Of a stretch of DNA of 64,000 nt, positions 16,999 to 25,564 are shown piece by piece. A program made the position numbers and the translations under genes. The notes under the pieces are model-generated. The model was not told the origin of the DNA. It worked only from the letters and a program-made list of their open reading frames with translations, and searched no databases. Each line of letters opens with the position of its first letter. The stretch's first letter is position 1. Source of the stretch: Bacillus sp. FJAT-49736 (GTDB taxonomy: Bacteria > Bacillota > Bacilli > Bacillales > Bacillaceae_C); the NCBI RefSeq assembly GCF_018343615.1, contig NZ_JAGYPI010000003.1:1-64000 (forward strand), given 5' to 3'.

Positions 16999-17721
16999 AT
17001 GGACATTGCCAAAAGGCTAAAGCCTATTGAAGCTGCTACCTACTTCATAGACCAGCATTTTCCTAACTGTCAAGGAGCCTTATTGGCGGGAAGTGTAGTC
17101 AGGGGAGAGGAAACGGACACGTCAGATTTGGATATTATTGTATTGGATAATAGCATTTCTTCATCTTATCGAGAATCACTGATTAAATATGGATGGCCTA
17201 TAGAGGTATTTGTTCATAGTATTAGCTCTTACAAACAATTTTTTGAGATGGATTATCGAAGAGCTAAACCATCTATGCAAAGAATGATAGCGGAAGGAAT
17301 TATACTTAAAGACGATGGAGTAATATCTCCAATTAAAGAGGAAGCGAAATTGGTGTTAGACAAAGGACCAGAAGAATGGAGCGAGGAAACTATTAGAGTA
17401 AAGCAATACTTTATTACAGATGTATTGGACGATTTTATTGGGTGTCATGATCGGGCAGAGGGAATCTTCATTGCCAATACGCTTAGTAATCTTATTCATG
17501 AATTTGTGCTAAGAACCAATAGGATGTGGATAGGCACTTCAAAATGGATTGTCCGTGCACTAAAACATTATGATGAAGGTTTTACTAACGATTTTGTTGA
17601 GGCATTTGATATGTATTATCAAACGGGAGAAAAAGACAGGGTAATTCAACTAAGCCAAAAGGTATTGGAGCCATATGGAGGTCCATTATTTGATGGGTTT
17701 TCGATCGGAAAGGCTGAGTAA
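16999..17721 (+). CDS. Nucleotidyltransferase-domain protein
   Basis: A 240-residue cytoplasmic protein of the Pol-beta-like nucleotidyltransferase superfamily. The active-site pattern is clear at about residues 30-52: LLAGSVVRGEETDTSDLDII, with Gly-Ser followed 10-12 residues later by the two catalytic Asp residues. IEVFVHS carries the likely third strand. The rest is helical and resembles the C-terminal domain of aminoglycoside-type nucleotidyltransferases. ATG 16999 has GAAGGGGG upstream. The next gene starts 15 bases after its stop, so the two are probably co-transcribed. Target unknown. Confidence 0.8.
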   Translation: MDIAKRLKPIEAATYFIDQHFPNCQGALLAGSVVRGEETDTSDLDIIVLDNSISSSYRESLIKYGWPIEVFVHSISSYKQFFEMDYRRAKPSMQRMIAEGIILKDDGVISPIKEEAKLVLDKGPEEWSEETIRVKQYFITDVLDDFIGCHDRAEGIFIANTLSNLIHEFVLRTNRMWIGTSKWIVRALKHYDEGFTNDFVEAFDMYYQTGEKDRVIQLSQKVLEPYGGPLFDGFSIGKAE

Positions 17722-17736
17722 AAAGGGGACAGGGTC

Positions 17737-18414
17737 TTGAACAATATATTAGAAAAAGCTGTATTAAATAACGTATCATGGTGTGGAACCATTTGTGAAA
17801 CACACGGTATTCAACATTTTTTAAAAGAAAATATATGGAGTGTTCGGCAAAAGGCTCCAACCTATTATCCTGAAGTCATAACTGTGAGTAGAATCACTGC
17901 ATTAGAAGTAATAAAGGAAGTTGTAGGAAAAGGAAATGTGATCAGCATTAAAGATAGTTATGCAAAGCTTGACATGACAACACTAGGGTTTGAGCTATTA
18001 TTTGCGGCTGAATGGATCTTTCATGCTCCCGTTTTAGAAAAGGATTCTCTCTCTGTAGGATGGAAAGAAATCACGTCTGAAACGGATTTGAAAAAATGGA
18101 CGGCAGCATGTAGCCTTACAAACATAATAAGGTCAGATCTTTTAAGAAAGGATAATGTGAAGATTTTTTTACATGAAAACAATGATGGGGTATCCGGTTT
18201 TATTGCTAATTTCAATGCTGATGTTGTAGGGATTAGTAATGTTTTCTCAAATAATTATCACGATAAAAGCTTATGGAGAGAGATTCCAATAATAATTTCC
18301 ACTTTATTTCCTGGTATTCCTATCGTAGGTTATGAGCATGGAGACGATCTTTTTTCAGCAAAATTATCAGGATGGTCATCGCTCGGGCCACTTCTGGTTT
18401 GGATAAAAAAGTAA
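17737..18414 (+). CDS. Hypothetical protein, possibly GNAT-related
   Basis: A 225-residue cytoplasmic protein in a likely two-gene operon with the preceding nucleotidyltransferase. TTG 17737 follows AGGGG/CAGGG. The C-terminal half has a strand-rich pattern (VKIFLHENNDGVSGFIANFNADVVGISNVF, here cited as one region of about residues 147-177) that recalls a degenerate acetyltransferase core, but the usual QxxGxG loop is missing. I do not recognise the family. The last 95 bases overlap an opposite-strand frame. Confidence 0.55.
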   Translation: MNNILEKAVLNNVSWCGTICETHGIQHFLKENIWSVRQKAPTYYPEVITVSRITALEVIKEVVGKGNVISIKDSYAKLDMTTLGFELLFAAEWIFHAPVLEKDSLSVGWKEITSETDLKKWTAACSLTNIIRSDLLRKDNVKIFLHENNDGVSGFIANFNADVVGISNVFSNNYHDKSLWREIPIIISTLFPGIPIVGYEHGDDLFSAKLSGWSSLGPLLVWIKK

Positions 18415-18637
18415 CTCTACATAATAAAGAGCAGGGAAAAACATCTTCCTGCTCACGTTGTGGATCCAATAAATACCAATAACACTCGCTTGCAATGGAC
18501 AAGGCAATTTCCTGAAGATATTCCTCTATGGCTTTTTTGTGAAATAATGTTTTATTGGATTCTAAAATGGTGATTATATAAAATTGGCTAATGAAACTAA
18601 GAGGAGAGTTTAAGTGTGAGAAGGGATCGTTTGTCAT
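18320..18637 (-). CDS. Hypothetical small protein, doubtful
   Basis: A 105-residue frame lying 27 bases behind the maa-like gene on the same strand. The amphipathic segment FHKKAIEEYLQEIALSIASE followed by CYWYLLDPQ looks like real protein. The last 30 or so residues overlap the opposite gene and run through a hairpin (GAGCAGG/CCTGCTC, 18431-18456) that would act as a terminator on this strand. The original stop may therefore have been lost. There is no good ribosome binding site close to the ATG. Confidence 0.35.
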   Translation of the reverse strand: MTNDPFSHLNSPLSFISQFYIITILESNKTLFHKKAIEEYLQEIALSIASECYWYLLDPQREQEDVFPCSLLCRVTFLSKPEVARAMTILIILLKKDRLHAHNLR

Positions 18638-18664
18638 CTTACAAATGTATTAATGCCACCACTT

Positions 18665-19222
18665 TTAAAGCTCTATTTCTTTTATCACTTTGGCAGGATT
18701 TCCACCAACCACCACATTATCTGGAACATCCTTGGTAACAACTGCACCTGATGCAATGACAACATTGTCTCCAATTTTCACTCCTGGATTAATTACTGCC
18801 CGGCCGCCAATCCACACATTGTTTCCAATCGTGACAGGTATTCCATATTCATTTCCTGAATTTCGCTCAAAAGGATTTACTGGATGAGTGGCCGTATATA
18901 TATGTACGCCAGGTGCCATCATACAATTATCTCCAATTCGAACCTCACAAACATCTAGTATTACACAATCAAAATTAGCGTAGAAGTTTTCCCCGACATG
19001 AATGTTGTATCCATAATCGCATTTAAAAGCAGGCTCGATTACAATGTTTTTTCCAACCGTTCCGAATAGTTTTTTTAAAAGTTTTTCGCGACCAGCTATA
19101 TCGGATTCTAAAGTTTGGTTATACATTCTTGTCAATCTTCGCGCGTTCTCCCGTTCGTTTATTAATTCAGGATCTGCCGCAATATACATTTCCCCTTGCA
19201 GCATTTTTTCTTTTTCAGTCAT
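18665..19222 (-). CDS. maa: Maltose O-acetyltransferase-like hexapeptide acetyltransferase
   Basis: A 185-residue cytoplasmic acetyltransferase, the same length as B. subtilis Maa. The N-terminal maltose-acetyltransferase segment ([14 protein letters not shown]...) is followed by a left-handed beta-helix of hexapeptide repeats ([39 protein letters not shown]). The catalytic His lies in TATHPVNP. The ATG at 19222 has AGGGGG upstream; the frame extends 15 codons further without a site. The family acetylates sugars such as maltose or glucose using acetyl-CoA, and the true substrate here is unproven. Confidence 0.88.
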   Translation of the reverse strand: MTEKEKMLQGEMYIAADPELINERENARRLTRMYNQTLESDIAGREKLLKKLFGTVGKNIVIEPAFKCDYGYNIHVGENFYANFDCVILDVCEVRIGDNCMMAPGVHIYTATHPVNPFERNSGNEYGIPVTIGNNVWIGGRAVINPGVKIGDNVVIASGAVVTKDVPDNVVVGGNPAKVIKEIEL

Positions 19223-19518
19223 TATGGAGCCCCCTTTTACAATATATTCTAGTCCCCATTTTAACATAATTTCATCGGTGATTATTGCTATTTGATTTTT
19301 AAAATGCTTTTAATGACGTCTTTTATCCGCATTGTTTAACATTTCACCTCCATCTGCAGCCCGATATGAATACGACTAAAGTTCGAAAAAACTTCAATCA
19401 ATGTGTGGATTCCTTTTTATCGGGTAAAGATTAATATAGAGCTTAGAAAAGAAACAAAATATATCTAACTTAAATATGCAACTGAATATATACAAAAAAT
19501 TTAATGGAGGTTTTAAAA

Positions 19519-19623
19519 ATGTTATTTACACATGAACAATTAGAAATTAGGAAATTAGTCCATAAGGAGATGATAAAGAAAAACCGTCGCTTGTGGGGGC
19601 ATCGAGAAAAAACGAAGAAATAA
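19519..19623 (+). CDS. Small basic protein (34 aa)
   Basis: A short frame with an excellent ribosome binding site (GGAGG, eight bases before the ATG). The product begins MLFTHEQLEIRKLVHKEM and ends in a Lys/Arg-rich tail. It lies in a 550-base gap, and a terminator for this strand follows at 19748. A second weaker frame of 24 codons (19704-19778) lies between them. Size and charge fit small conserved Bacillus proteins, but the family is not recognised. Confidence 0.5.
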   Translation: MLFTHEQLEIRKLVHKEMIKKNRRLWGHREKTKK

Positions 19624-19747
19624 TAAAGATATAAAGAGGTTGCAAGCGGACAAAATTTTGTAGACATATATAATCGGTGGAACCTACAGACATAAGAAAG
19701 AAAATGAAATTAATCAAACGTTTAATGAAAGAATATGGTAGAACTAT

Positions 19748-19790
19748 GTTAGCGGACAGTATATTACTTGTTCGCTAACTTTCTTTTTTC
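19748..19790 (+). terminator. Intrinsic terminator for a plus-strand small transcript
   Basis: GTTAGCGGACA (19748-19758) pairs with TGTTCGCTAAC (19769-19779), with one mismatch, followed by TTTCTTTTTTC. It overlaps the end of the convergent FMN reductase gene by a few bases and supports a real transcript from the 34-residue frame. Confidence 0.75.
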
Positions 19791-20314
19791 ATATGTAAAT
19801 GAATCATATCCTCTGCAAGAGCATGTATCCTTCTCAGAACATCTTTTTCCGTAATTTCACCAGTTTCTATGTCGAACCAGTCATTATGAACGAAAACATC
19901 TTTTGCAACAACGATTGCCTCCAAATAGTGCAAAATAGGCTTTAGTTGATATTGTGTAACTAGAAAATGCTTAAATGATCCGCCATTGGTTATACAACCA
20001 ATTACTTTTGATTTAAATGCACGAATAGGTAAAAGGTCAAATAAGTTTTTTAGAACACCTGAAATGGATGCTTGATAAATTGGTGTTCCAATTACTAAAA
20101 GGTCTGCCTGTAGCATTTTATTGACAACTGTTTGAGTATCGTCATTGTAATAAGATAGGGGAGTACCGCGCATAAATTCTATTTCATATTCTCGTAAATC
20201 AATTAATTCGGATTCAATGGCAGGGTGGATATTTTTTGCAGCAGCTAATACTTCATGAACGGTTTGTAAAGTTTTACCTCCTGCTAAAGCGCCTGATATA
20301 CCAACGATTTTCAT
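19775..20314 (-). CDS. NAD(P)H-dependent FMN reductase (SsuE-like)
   Basis: A 179-residue cytoplasmic flavodoxin-like reductase. The FMN-phosphate loop is GISGALAGGKTLQTV at the N-terminus. LVIGTPIYQASISGVLKNLFDLLP is the conserved family strand and dimer region. TNGGSFKHFLVTQYQLKPIL completes the flavin site. It is preceded by AGGAGGAAAGAAG. Family members reduce FMN or small electrophiles with NAD(P)H; SsuE-type proteins supply reduced FMN to a sulfonate monooxygenase, but no ssu genes are near. It lies downstream of the universal stress gene but behind its terminator. Confidence 0.85.
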   Translation of the reverse strand: MKIVGISGALAGGKTLQTVHEVLAAAKNIHPAIESELIDLREYEIEFMRGTPLSYYNDDTQTVVNKMLQADLLVIGTPIYQASISGVLKNLFDLLPIRAFKSKVIGCITNGGSFKHFLVTQYQLKPILHYLEAIVVAKDVFVHNDWFDIETGEITEKDVLRRIHALAEDMIHLHMKKES

Positions 20315-20338
20315 CTTCTTTCCTCCTAGAGCAAATAA

Positions 20339-20370
20339 AATACAGGGAGAACGGTGGCTCTCCCTGTATT
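20339..20370 (-). terminator. Intrinsic terminator after the universal stress gene
   Basis: A perfect 12-bp stem, AATACAGGGAGA with TCTCCCTGTATT, and an eight-base loop. On the minus strand it is followed by TTTATTT. Confidence 0.85.
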
Positions 20371-20377
20371 CTAATCA

Positions 20378-20803
20378 TTATTTTACAATTAATACTGGGC
20401 AATGAGACATTTGGGAAACTTTGTGGCTAACACTTCCCAACATCATTTCTTTTATGTTGTTTAATCCTCTGCTACCAATAATAATTAATTGGTAGTTATC
20501 TTTTTCTGCTAAGTGGATAATTTGGGAAGCAGGGTCACCTTGAAGATATTCCGTTTTAGTGTGTACACCCTCAGCAACAGCGTTTTTTTGCATCTCAATT
20601 AAAAGATTTTCGCCTTCCTTTTTAATGGTTTCATAAATAAAGTCAACAGAGGCAGTTTCCATTCCCATTGGTATATTTATATTTCTTTCCACATGTACTA
20701 AAGTAATCTCAGCCTTCTGTTCCTTCGCAAGGTGAATAGCTGCGTCGATTGCTTTTTTACTCATTTCAGAGCCGTCTACTGCTACTAATATTTTTTGGAA
20801 CAT
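20378..20803 (-). CDS. Universal stress protein, UspA family
   Basis: A 141-residue cytoplasmic protein. It begins MFQKILVAVDGSEMSKKAID, with the conserved Asp and Ser of the family. The ATP-binding pattern G-2x-G-9x-GS is visible as GSRGLNNIKEMMLGSVS, and the C-terminus HCPVLIVK is typical. The ATG at 20803 follows AAAGGAGG; the longer frame upstream has no support. UspA proteins with this motif bind ATP and are induced by stress and growth arrest. It forms a monocistronic unit. Confidence 0.9.
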   Translation of the reverse strand: MFQKILVAVDGSEMSKKAIDAAIHLAKEQKAEITLVHVERNINIPMGMETASVDFIYETIKKEGENLLIEMQKNAVAEGVHTKTEYLQGDPASQIIHLAEKDNYQLIIIGSRGLNNIKEMMLGSVSHKVSQMSHCPVLIVK

Positions 20804-20935
20804 AAGACATCCTCCTTTAATAACTAACTCTACTATTATTATATACCTTCTATATTCGATGACTAAGCATTTAGCTTGTGAAAATGGAGCAAGGCACATA
20901 TGAAAATCAGTAGAAAATAGCCAGGTAGCCATTCC

Positions 20936-22438
20936 CTACTGATTCGCAAGCAATGCACAAATTTTGTCCTCGATATCTTTGCCTTTTGATTCGTCGACTA
21001 TATTATTGATAAGTATAGAAAAAATCAGCTTATCACCTTTTTGGGTTTTTACATACCCTGATAAGGAGCTAACAGTGGATAACGAGCCAGTTTTAGCGAA
21101 GACCTTTCCTTTTAAGGAAGCTGCTTTCATCCGGTACCGCAATGTTCCTCCAACCATCTTGTCCATTTCTCCTGATACAGGAAGTGATTGCATATAGGAT
21201 TTGAACCATTTTTTATCCTGAACTTCGAATAATAGCTTGGAAATTTCATTAGCTGGCACTAAATCGATATGAGAGATTCCAGAACCATCTCTTAACACAA
21301 GGGTATCTGGATGTACTCCCAGTTTTGATAATTGACCTTTCATCACCTCGAGCCCTTTATCCCAACTGCCTTCATTCTTTATTGCTTTTCCCATTTCCTT
21401 TACCAATACTTCGGCATGTCCGTTATTACTCAATTTCATAAACGGAATAAGTAACTTTTTCAAGGGCATAGAATGATGTTTTGTTATTATATGTGCATTA
21501 ATAGGAGATACACCTGTTTTTGTCTTTCCGATTAATCTTATTCCTTTAGACGATAACGATTCTTTGAATAAGCGGAGGGCGTAGCCAGTTGGCTCCCAAA
21601 CTGCTACCCATTCTTTTGAAACTGCAGCTTTAAAAGGAATTACCCCTTCAATGGAAATAGTATTGGAACCGTGTTTTCTTACAATTTTTATTTCTTTTAT
21701 ACTATCTGGAGAAACGGTTACGGCATTGTTGACAATGTTCACATAGTTTGAACGAGGTGTGATGCTTATGATTGCACGGGAGCCAATTTTGTTCCCTGGT
21801 TTTACCTCGATAAGCACTGTTCCTGCATCATAATCTTCATCAGGTGAAGCCGTTAAAGCGGAAATCTGTGCCCCATAATAGCTTGATTCATCACTCCACA
21901 TGAGATCAGTAGACAGACGAATATCGTCATACCATGTGTCATCGCCTATGAGATCACCTTGAATTACTTTTATTCCCTTTTTTTGGAGACTATCTGCTAT
22001 AGAGTCAAAATCCCTTTTCAAAAGGGTAGGATCACCTTTCCCTTTTAAAATAAGATTTCCTTTTAACATATCACCTTTCATCTTGCCATCAGTAAGAACT
22101 TCTGTCGTAAATTGATAGTTTTCCCCTAAGGATGAGAGGGCTGCAGCAGCTGTTAATAGCTTCATATTAGATGCGGGACGTAAGCGAATATTTCCATTAT
22201 GCTCATATACAATTTGACCGGTTGTAGCTGAGCGGATACTAACTCCGGCAATGGCACCCTTTAAACTTGGCTCACTATTAAGGAAATGAGCAAGCTGATT
22301 CTGTAGCCCGCCATTTTGTTCCATTGCTTGAACATGAGCTTGAGCCGGTGGGGCTTTTACATGGATATTTGGGAAGAATACAAGAAAAACTCCGATGAGA
22401 ACACTTATATATTTTTTTCTTTTCAAAACGGATATCAC
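20936..22438 (-). CDS. dacC: D-alanyl-D-alanine carboxypeptidase/endopeptidase (PBP4a-like)
   Basis: A 500-residue secreted low-molecular-weight class C penicillin-binding protein (peptidase family S13). There is an N-terminal signal sequence to about residue 34 ([15 protein letters not shown]...PAQA). The active-site motifs are SNMK (SxxK, residues 90-93), SNN (SxN) and KTG in FAKTGSLS near the C-terminus. The long insertion between the first two motifs is typical of DacC. GTG 22438 is the annotated start, but TTG 22426 sits at a better distance from GGGGTGAT. It trims the D-Ala or cross-links of peptidoglycan outside the membrane. Confidence 0.9.
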   Translation of the reverse strand: MISVLKRKKYISVLIGVFLVFFPNIHVKAPPAQAHVQAMEQNGGLQNQLAHFLNSEPSLKGAIAGVSIRSATTGQIVYEHNGNIRLRPASNMKLLTAAAALSSLGENYQFTTEVLTDGKMKGDMLKGNLILKGKGDPTLLKRDFDSIADSLQKKGIKVIQGDLIGDDTWYDDIRLSTDLMWSDESSYYGAQISALTASPDEDYDAGTVLIEVKPGNKIGSRAIISITPRSNYVNIVNNAVTVSPDSIKEIKIVRKHGSNTISIEGVIPFKAAVSKEWVAVWEPTGYALRLFKESLSSKGIRLIGKTKTGVSPINAHIITKHHSMPLKKLLIPFMKLSNNGHAEVLVKEMGKAIKNEGSWDKGLEVMKGQLSKLGVHPDTLVLRDGSGISHIDLVPANEISKLLFEVQDKKWFKSYMQSLPVSGEMDKMVGGTLRYRMKAASLKGKVFAKTGSLSTVSSLSGYVKTQKGDKLIFSILINNIVDESKGKDIEDKICALLANQ

Positions 22439-22581
22439 CCCATTCGTATAGTATGAGCATTTTTCAATTTTTACACTCTATTATTTTTATATTCGGGAGA
22501 AAGAAAAAATACTCTTTTATAAGGGGAAAATGAATTTTTTTTTAAAATGAAGGTCTACACAATATCTGTCAAATGCAAAAA

Positions 22582-22610
22582 AGCAGCGCATAAAAAGCGC
22601 TGCTAATAAT
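22582..22610 (-). terminator. Intrinsic terminator after the XRE-repeat gene
   Basis: AGCAGCGC (22582-22589) pairs with GCGCTGCT (22597-22604). On the minus strand the stem is followed by TTTTTTGC. It lies directly downstream of the XRE-repeat gene. Confidence 0.8.
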
Positions 22611-22624
22611 ATCATCCATCCAAA

Positions 22625-23548
22625 CTACTTTCTCTGATTCATTAATTCTTTTATTAAACTACCTATCGTTTCTCTGCTAATGAAAGGAGCAAGCATTGCA
22701 AGTGTATCAGGATTCATATTTTCTATTCCAATTTTCTGTAATAATGTTTCTATATTTTCTCTCCCTAAAAAAGGTGCAAGGGTCATAATTTGATTGATAT
22801 CTAGCTTTCCATCGGCAACTTGATTTACTAAGTCACTTAACCGCTCCCTACTAATGAACGGAGCTAATGCTTGAACATAACTCCAGTTGATGGATCCTTC
22901 CTCGGCCATTTGTACCAGTTTGTCAACATAATCCTTTTCAAGGAATGGAGCAATTCTCGTTATTTCTTGGATAGGTAAAGAATCTACGATTGTTTTATCC
23001 ACTAACTGCTGCAAGGCAGACTTACTTAAAAATGGAGCGATACTTGTAACGATATCCCAGTCCATTTCACCTGATGACATTTGCTGAATTAACTCATCTA
23101 AAATGTCCGATCCAACAAATGGGGCAAGTCTCATGATCATGTCTAAATTAAATACACCAGTATCCAAATTTTCCGTTACCTTATCGAGAATACTAGCCTT
23201 GACCAAAGGAGCAACATCTACGAATTCTTCTAAGCTAACCTTCCCGGAATTAACCATCTTCGCTACTTCATCTGTTTTGCCAACAGAAATTTCACCAAAC
23301 ATTTCACCGATATGCTGATATTTACGATGTTCCACCGTTTCTCCAGCATTCATAATGTTATCTACGGTCACATTGAAAATCTGCGCAAGCATCGGAAATG
23401 TTCCGATATCTGGTAGTGATTCCCCTCGCTCCCATTTGGATACTGCCTGATGACTTACATTTAGTTGATCTGCTAATTCCAATTGTGTCATATCTTTCTT
23501 TTTCCGTAGTGTTGAAATATATACCCCAATCTTACGAGTGTCAAGCAT
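22625..23548 (-). CDS. XRE-family regulator with seven C-terminal solenoid repeats
   Basis: A 307-residue protein. Residues 1-65 are a Cro/C1 helix-turn-helix (ISTLRKKKDMTQLELADQLN, VSHQAVSKWERGESLPD). From about residue 100 to the end there are seven units of about 30 residues, each built around APFLxRxxLxxL: DVAPLVKASILDKV, MRLAPFVGSDILDEL, TSIAPFLSKSALQQL, TRIAPFLEKDYVDKL, QALAPFISRERLSDL, MTLAPFLGRENIETL and AMLAPFISRETIGSL. The ATG at 23548 is preceded by GGAGGAGATAAGG. The repeats should form a helical solenoid, probably for protein binding or dimer formation. The ligand and target genes are unknown. Confidence 0.8.
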   Translation of the reverse strand: MLDTRKIGVYISTLRKKKDMTQLELADQLNVSHQAVSKWERGESLPDIGTFPMLAQIFNVTVDNIMNAGETVEHRKYQHIGEMFGEISVGKTDEVAKMVNSGKVSLEEFVDVAPLVKASILDKVTENLDTGVFNLDMIMRLAPFVGSDILDELIQQMSSGEMDWDIVTSIAPFLSKSALQQLVDKTIVDSLPIQEITRIAPFLEKDYVDKLVQMAEEGSINWSYVQALAPFISRERLSDLVNQVADGKLDINQIMTLAPFLGRENIETLLQKIGIENMNPDTLAMLAPFISRETIGSLIKELMNQRK

Positions 23549-23688
23549 CCTTATCTCCTCCACCTGAGTCAATTGACAGTGCGCACTGCTTAATATGATG
23601 GTAACATTTTCACCTCTTTTAAACTATCAACAGATGGTTGAATGCCATTCAACTAGTGATTGAGTGGCATTGTTTTTCTGCTTCAATG

Positions 23689-23746
23689 TGGTGCTAGGCA
23701 CCAGACTAAAAGAGATATGCTGTTACACTGTATGGTGCCAGGCACT
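23689..23746. repeat. Two copies of a dispersed GGTGCCAGGCACC-type palindrome
   Basis: TGGTGCTAGGCACCA at 23689-23703 and TGGTGCCAGGCACT at 23733-23746. Each is a near-perfect palindrome. The same core occurs at 27549 and in the terminator at 60536-60589, so it is a dispersed element. The remainder of this 270-base gap holds no gene that I can see. Confidence 0.7.
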
Positions 23747-23816
23747 ATAACAAAAGCAACAGTACACAACGCAGTTGCTTCAGGTGCTCTTAAGTAGGAG
23801 GTAGCTTACAAACAGG

Positions 23817-24302
23817 CTATTCCGCTTTTTCTTTAATTTGAATAATAGACCATATCCCCAAACTATTTGGAATAATACTCCATAATAAGAACTTCCAATT
23901 TTGTGTTACTAAGGACATGGTAGTGAAAATAATAATGGATATTGTAATGATGGTGACCCCTAATACAATCTTGGTTGCTTTGTTAACAGGCTTCGGAATA
24001 ACGTTCATTCTAAAATTCATCACCATCCCAATTATCGCCCAGCTTCCTAAGTGAACTAACAACAATACACCAAGAACCATCGGGACCTTCAATGGAACTC
24101 CTAAAGCAGAGATGGAAAACAAAATATATATGGCTGCTATCGTTGCAAACCATGAATAGGATCTGGCTTTTTGCCAAATATGGTGATATAACTCATCTAT
24201 TCCACGATTTTTATGAGCCATCTTTCTTCCGAACCACCAGCCAAATCCGCCGATTAATAATCCCCCGTATAGGCCTACTAAGCCTCCAACTGAAATTTCC
24301 AT
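23817..24302 (-). CDS. Four-helix membrane protein, hypothetical
   Basis: A 161-residue integral membrane protein with four or five hydrophobic helices (residues about 5-25, 52-70, 76-97, 110-130 and 135-155). A charged loop HKNRGIDELYHHIWQKA follows the first helix. It lies just downstream of a 62-residue XRE regulator on the same strand, only 18 bases apart. This XRE plus small membrane protein pairing is common in Firmicutes (DUF2178/DUF3796-like proteins) and usually autoregulated. Function unknown. Confidence 0.7.
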   Translation of the reverse strand: MEISVGGLVGLYGGLLIGGFGWWFGRKMAHKNRGIDELYHHIWQKARSYSWFATIAAIYILFSISALGVPLKVPMVLGVLLLVHLGSWAIIGMVMNFRMNVIPKPVNKATKIVLGVTIITISIIIFTTMSLVTQNWKFLLWSIIPNSLGIWSIIQIKEKAE

Positions 24303-24320
24303 AATCCCATCCCCCGTTCT

Positions 24321-24509
24321 CTAAAATAAGAATACATCCTCAATTTTACATTGAAAGGTCTTGGCAATTTTGTAGGCTAATTCTAATGATGGATTGTATT
24401 TTCCTGACTCAATAGCAATAATCGATTGCCGAGATACTCCCACCTTCTTCGATAAATCCTCTTGGGTCATGCTGAATAGTTTACGTAGTTCTTTAATTCG
24501 GTTATCCAT
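24321..24509 (-). CDS. Small XRE-family transcriptional regulator
   Basis: A 62-residue protein made of a single Cro/C1 helix-turn-helix: [40 protein letters not shown], then a C-terminal CKIEDVFLF that fits the usual dimer tail of this mini-regulator family. The ATG has AGGAGG upstream. It is the first gene of a two-gene operon with the membrane protein. Twin operator-like palindromes lie in its promoter, which suggests negative autoregulation. Confidence 0.85.
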   Translation of the reverse strand: MDNRIKELRKLFSMTQEDLSKKVGVSRQSIIAIESGKYNPSLELAYKIAKTFQCKIEDVFLF

Positions 24510-24534
24510 GGAACCTCCTAAAGAAAAAGAATCT

Positions 24535-24575
24535 GTAAAGTAAGCTTTACATATTTTGAGTAAAGCTTACTTTAC
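24535..24575 (-). promoter_or_regulatory. Twin operator palindromes of the XRE/membrane-protein operon
   Basis: GTAAAGTAAGCTTTAC (24535-24550) and GTAAAGCTTACTTTAC (24560-24575) are exact reverse complements of one another, and each is itself a near palindrome. Their centres are 25 bases apart. A TTGACA -35 candidate for the minus strand lies at 24588-24593, and the right-hand palindrome covers the expected -10. A half site, AAGCTTTAC, recurs near 24596-24604. Confidence 0.7.
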
Positions 24576-24668
24576 ATTGGGGTAAGATGTCAAGGAAGCT
24601 TTACAAATTTTCCGAAAGAGGAATATCCATTTTGTTTATCGAATTTTTTTTAGAAAGGAGATTTTCAT

Positions 24669-25430
24669 ATGTTACGACAGGATTTAGCTGTAAGAAAGAT
24701 TGTGAAAAGTTTGAAGCAGGATGAATTAGTGCAAGCTATTTTTCTGAAAGGTTCGATGGGGCGAAATGATTATGATGAGCATTCTGACATTGATTTGTAT
24801 TGCTTAGTTAATCAGGAGGATGAAGAAGCTTTTTTAGAAAAGCGTTTGGATCACTTATATACTTACAGGGATATCCTTTTTTACGACGATATTTTCATTA
24901 TTGCACCGCAAATTATTGCAGTGTATGATGATATGCTACATATTGATATGTTTACTGTTACCCTTGATTCATTCGTAGAAAAGGATTACTTCAGAGTATT
25001 GTATGACCCAAATCATCTTTTGGAAAGATTCACGGAAACGCAGACGCTAACACTTTCTGATAATGAATATCGTGATGATGTTAATGATGTCGCTTGGTTT
25101 ATGTTTCAATATTCAAAAACGGCTGCGAGGGGCAATGACATTTGGGCGGTGAAAATGTTAACAAATGTCATGCATCATTTAGCAAGGGTGCTTTTGCATA
25201 AGTACGCACCGAAACGGGCGCAGTTAGGGCTGAAGACAGTAGAACTATCGCTTCCGGCAGAATTGGTTCTGGAGTTACAACAAATTTTTGAACATATCAC
25301 ACCAGATAAACACAAAAATGCTGTGAAGCAAATCCAAACTCTTGTTTCAGTGGAACTAGATTGGATAAAGGGGAATCTCTCACAGGGAAATCAGATTATT
25401 CCTCTTTTGGAGAAGATGCTTGAACAGTAG
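24669..25430 (+). CDS. Nucleotidyltransferase-domain protein
   Basis: A 253-residue cytoplasmic protein of the Pol-beta-like nucleotidyltransferase superfamily. The active site reads AIFLKGSMGRNDYDEHSDID, with Gly-Ser followed by Asp-x-Asp, and LHIDMFTV supplies the third acidic strand. The C-terminal half is helical, like that of aminoglycoside-type enzymes, but it is not an obvious AadK. The ATG lies eight bases behind AAAGGAG. It is divergent from the XRE regulator and is followed by a gap without a clear terminator. Target unknown. Confidence 0.8.
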   Translation: MLRQDLAVRKIVKSLKQDELVQAIFLKGSMGRNDYDEHSDIDLYCLVNQEDEEAFLEKRLDHLYTYRDILFYDDIFIIAPQIIAVYDDMLHIDMFTVTLDSFVEKDYFRVLYDPNHLLERFTETQTLTLSDNEYRDDVNDVAWFMFQYSKTAARGNDIWAVKMLTNVMHHLARVLLHKYAPKRAQLGLKTVELSLPAELVLELQQIFEHITPDKHKNAVKQIQTLVSVELDWIKGNLSQGNQIIPLLEKMLEQ

Positions 25431-25564
25431 CAAATGGGGATTGCGTAGCAGTATAGATAAATGCCACTCTTGTCAGTTAAATAAATAATATTTATCCAAA
25501 ACAGAAACCAGAATCCGGTTAATACGTATAAAAAGTATAAATATTTATTAAAGGGGATTGGGAA

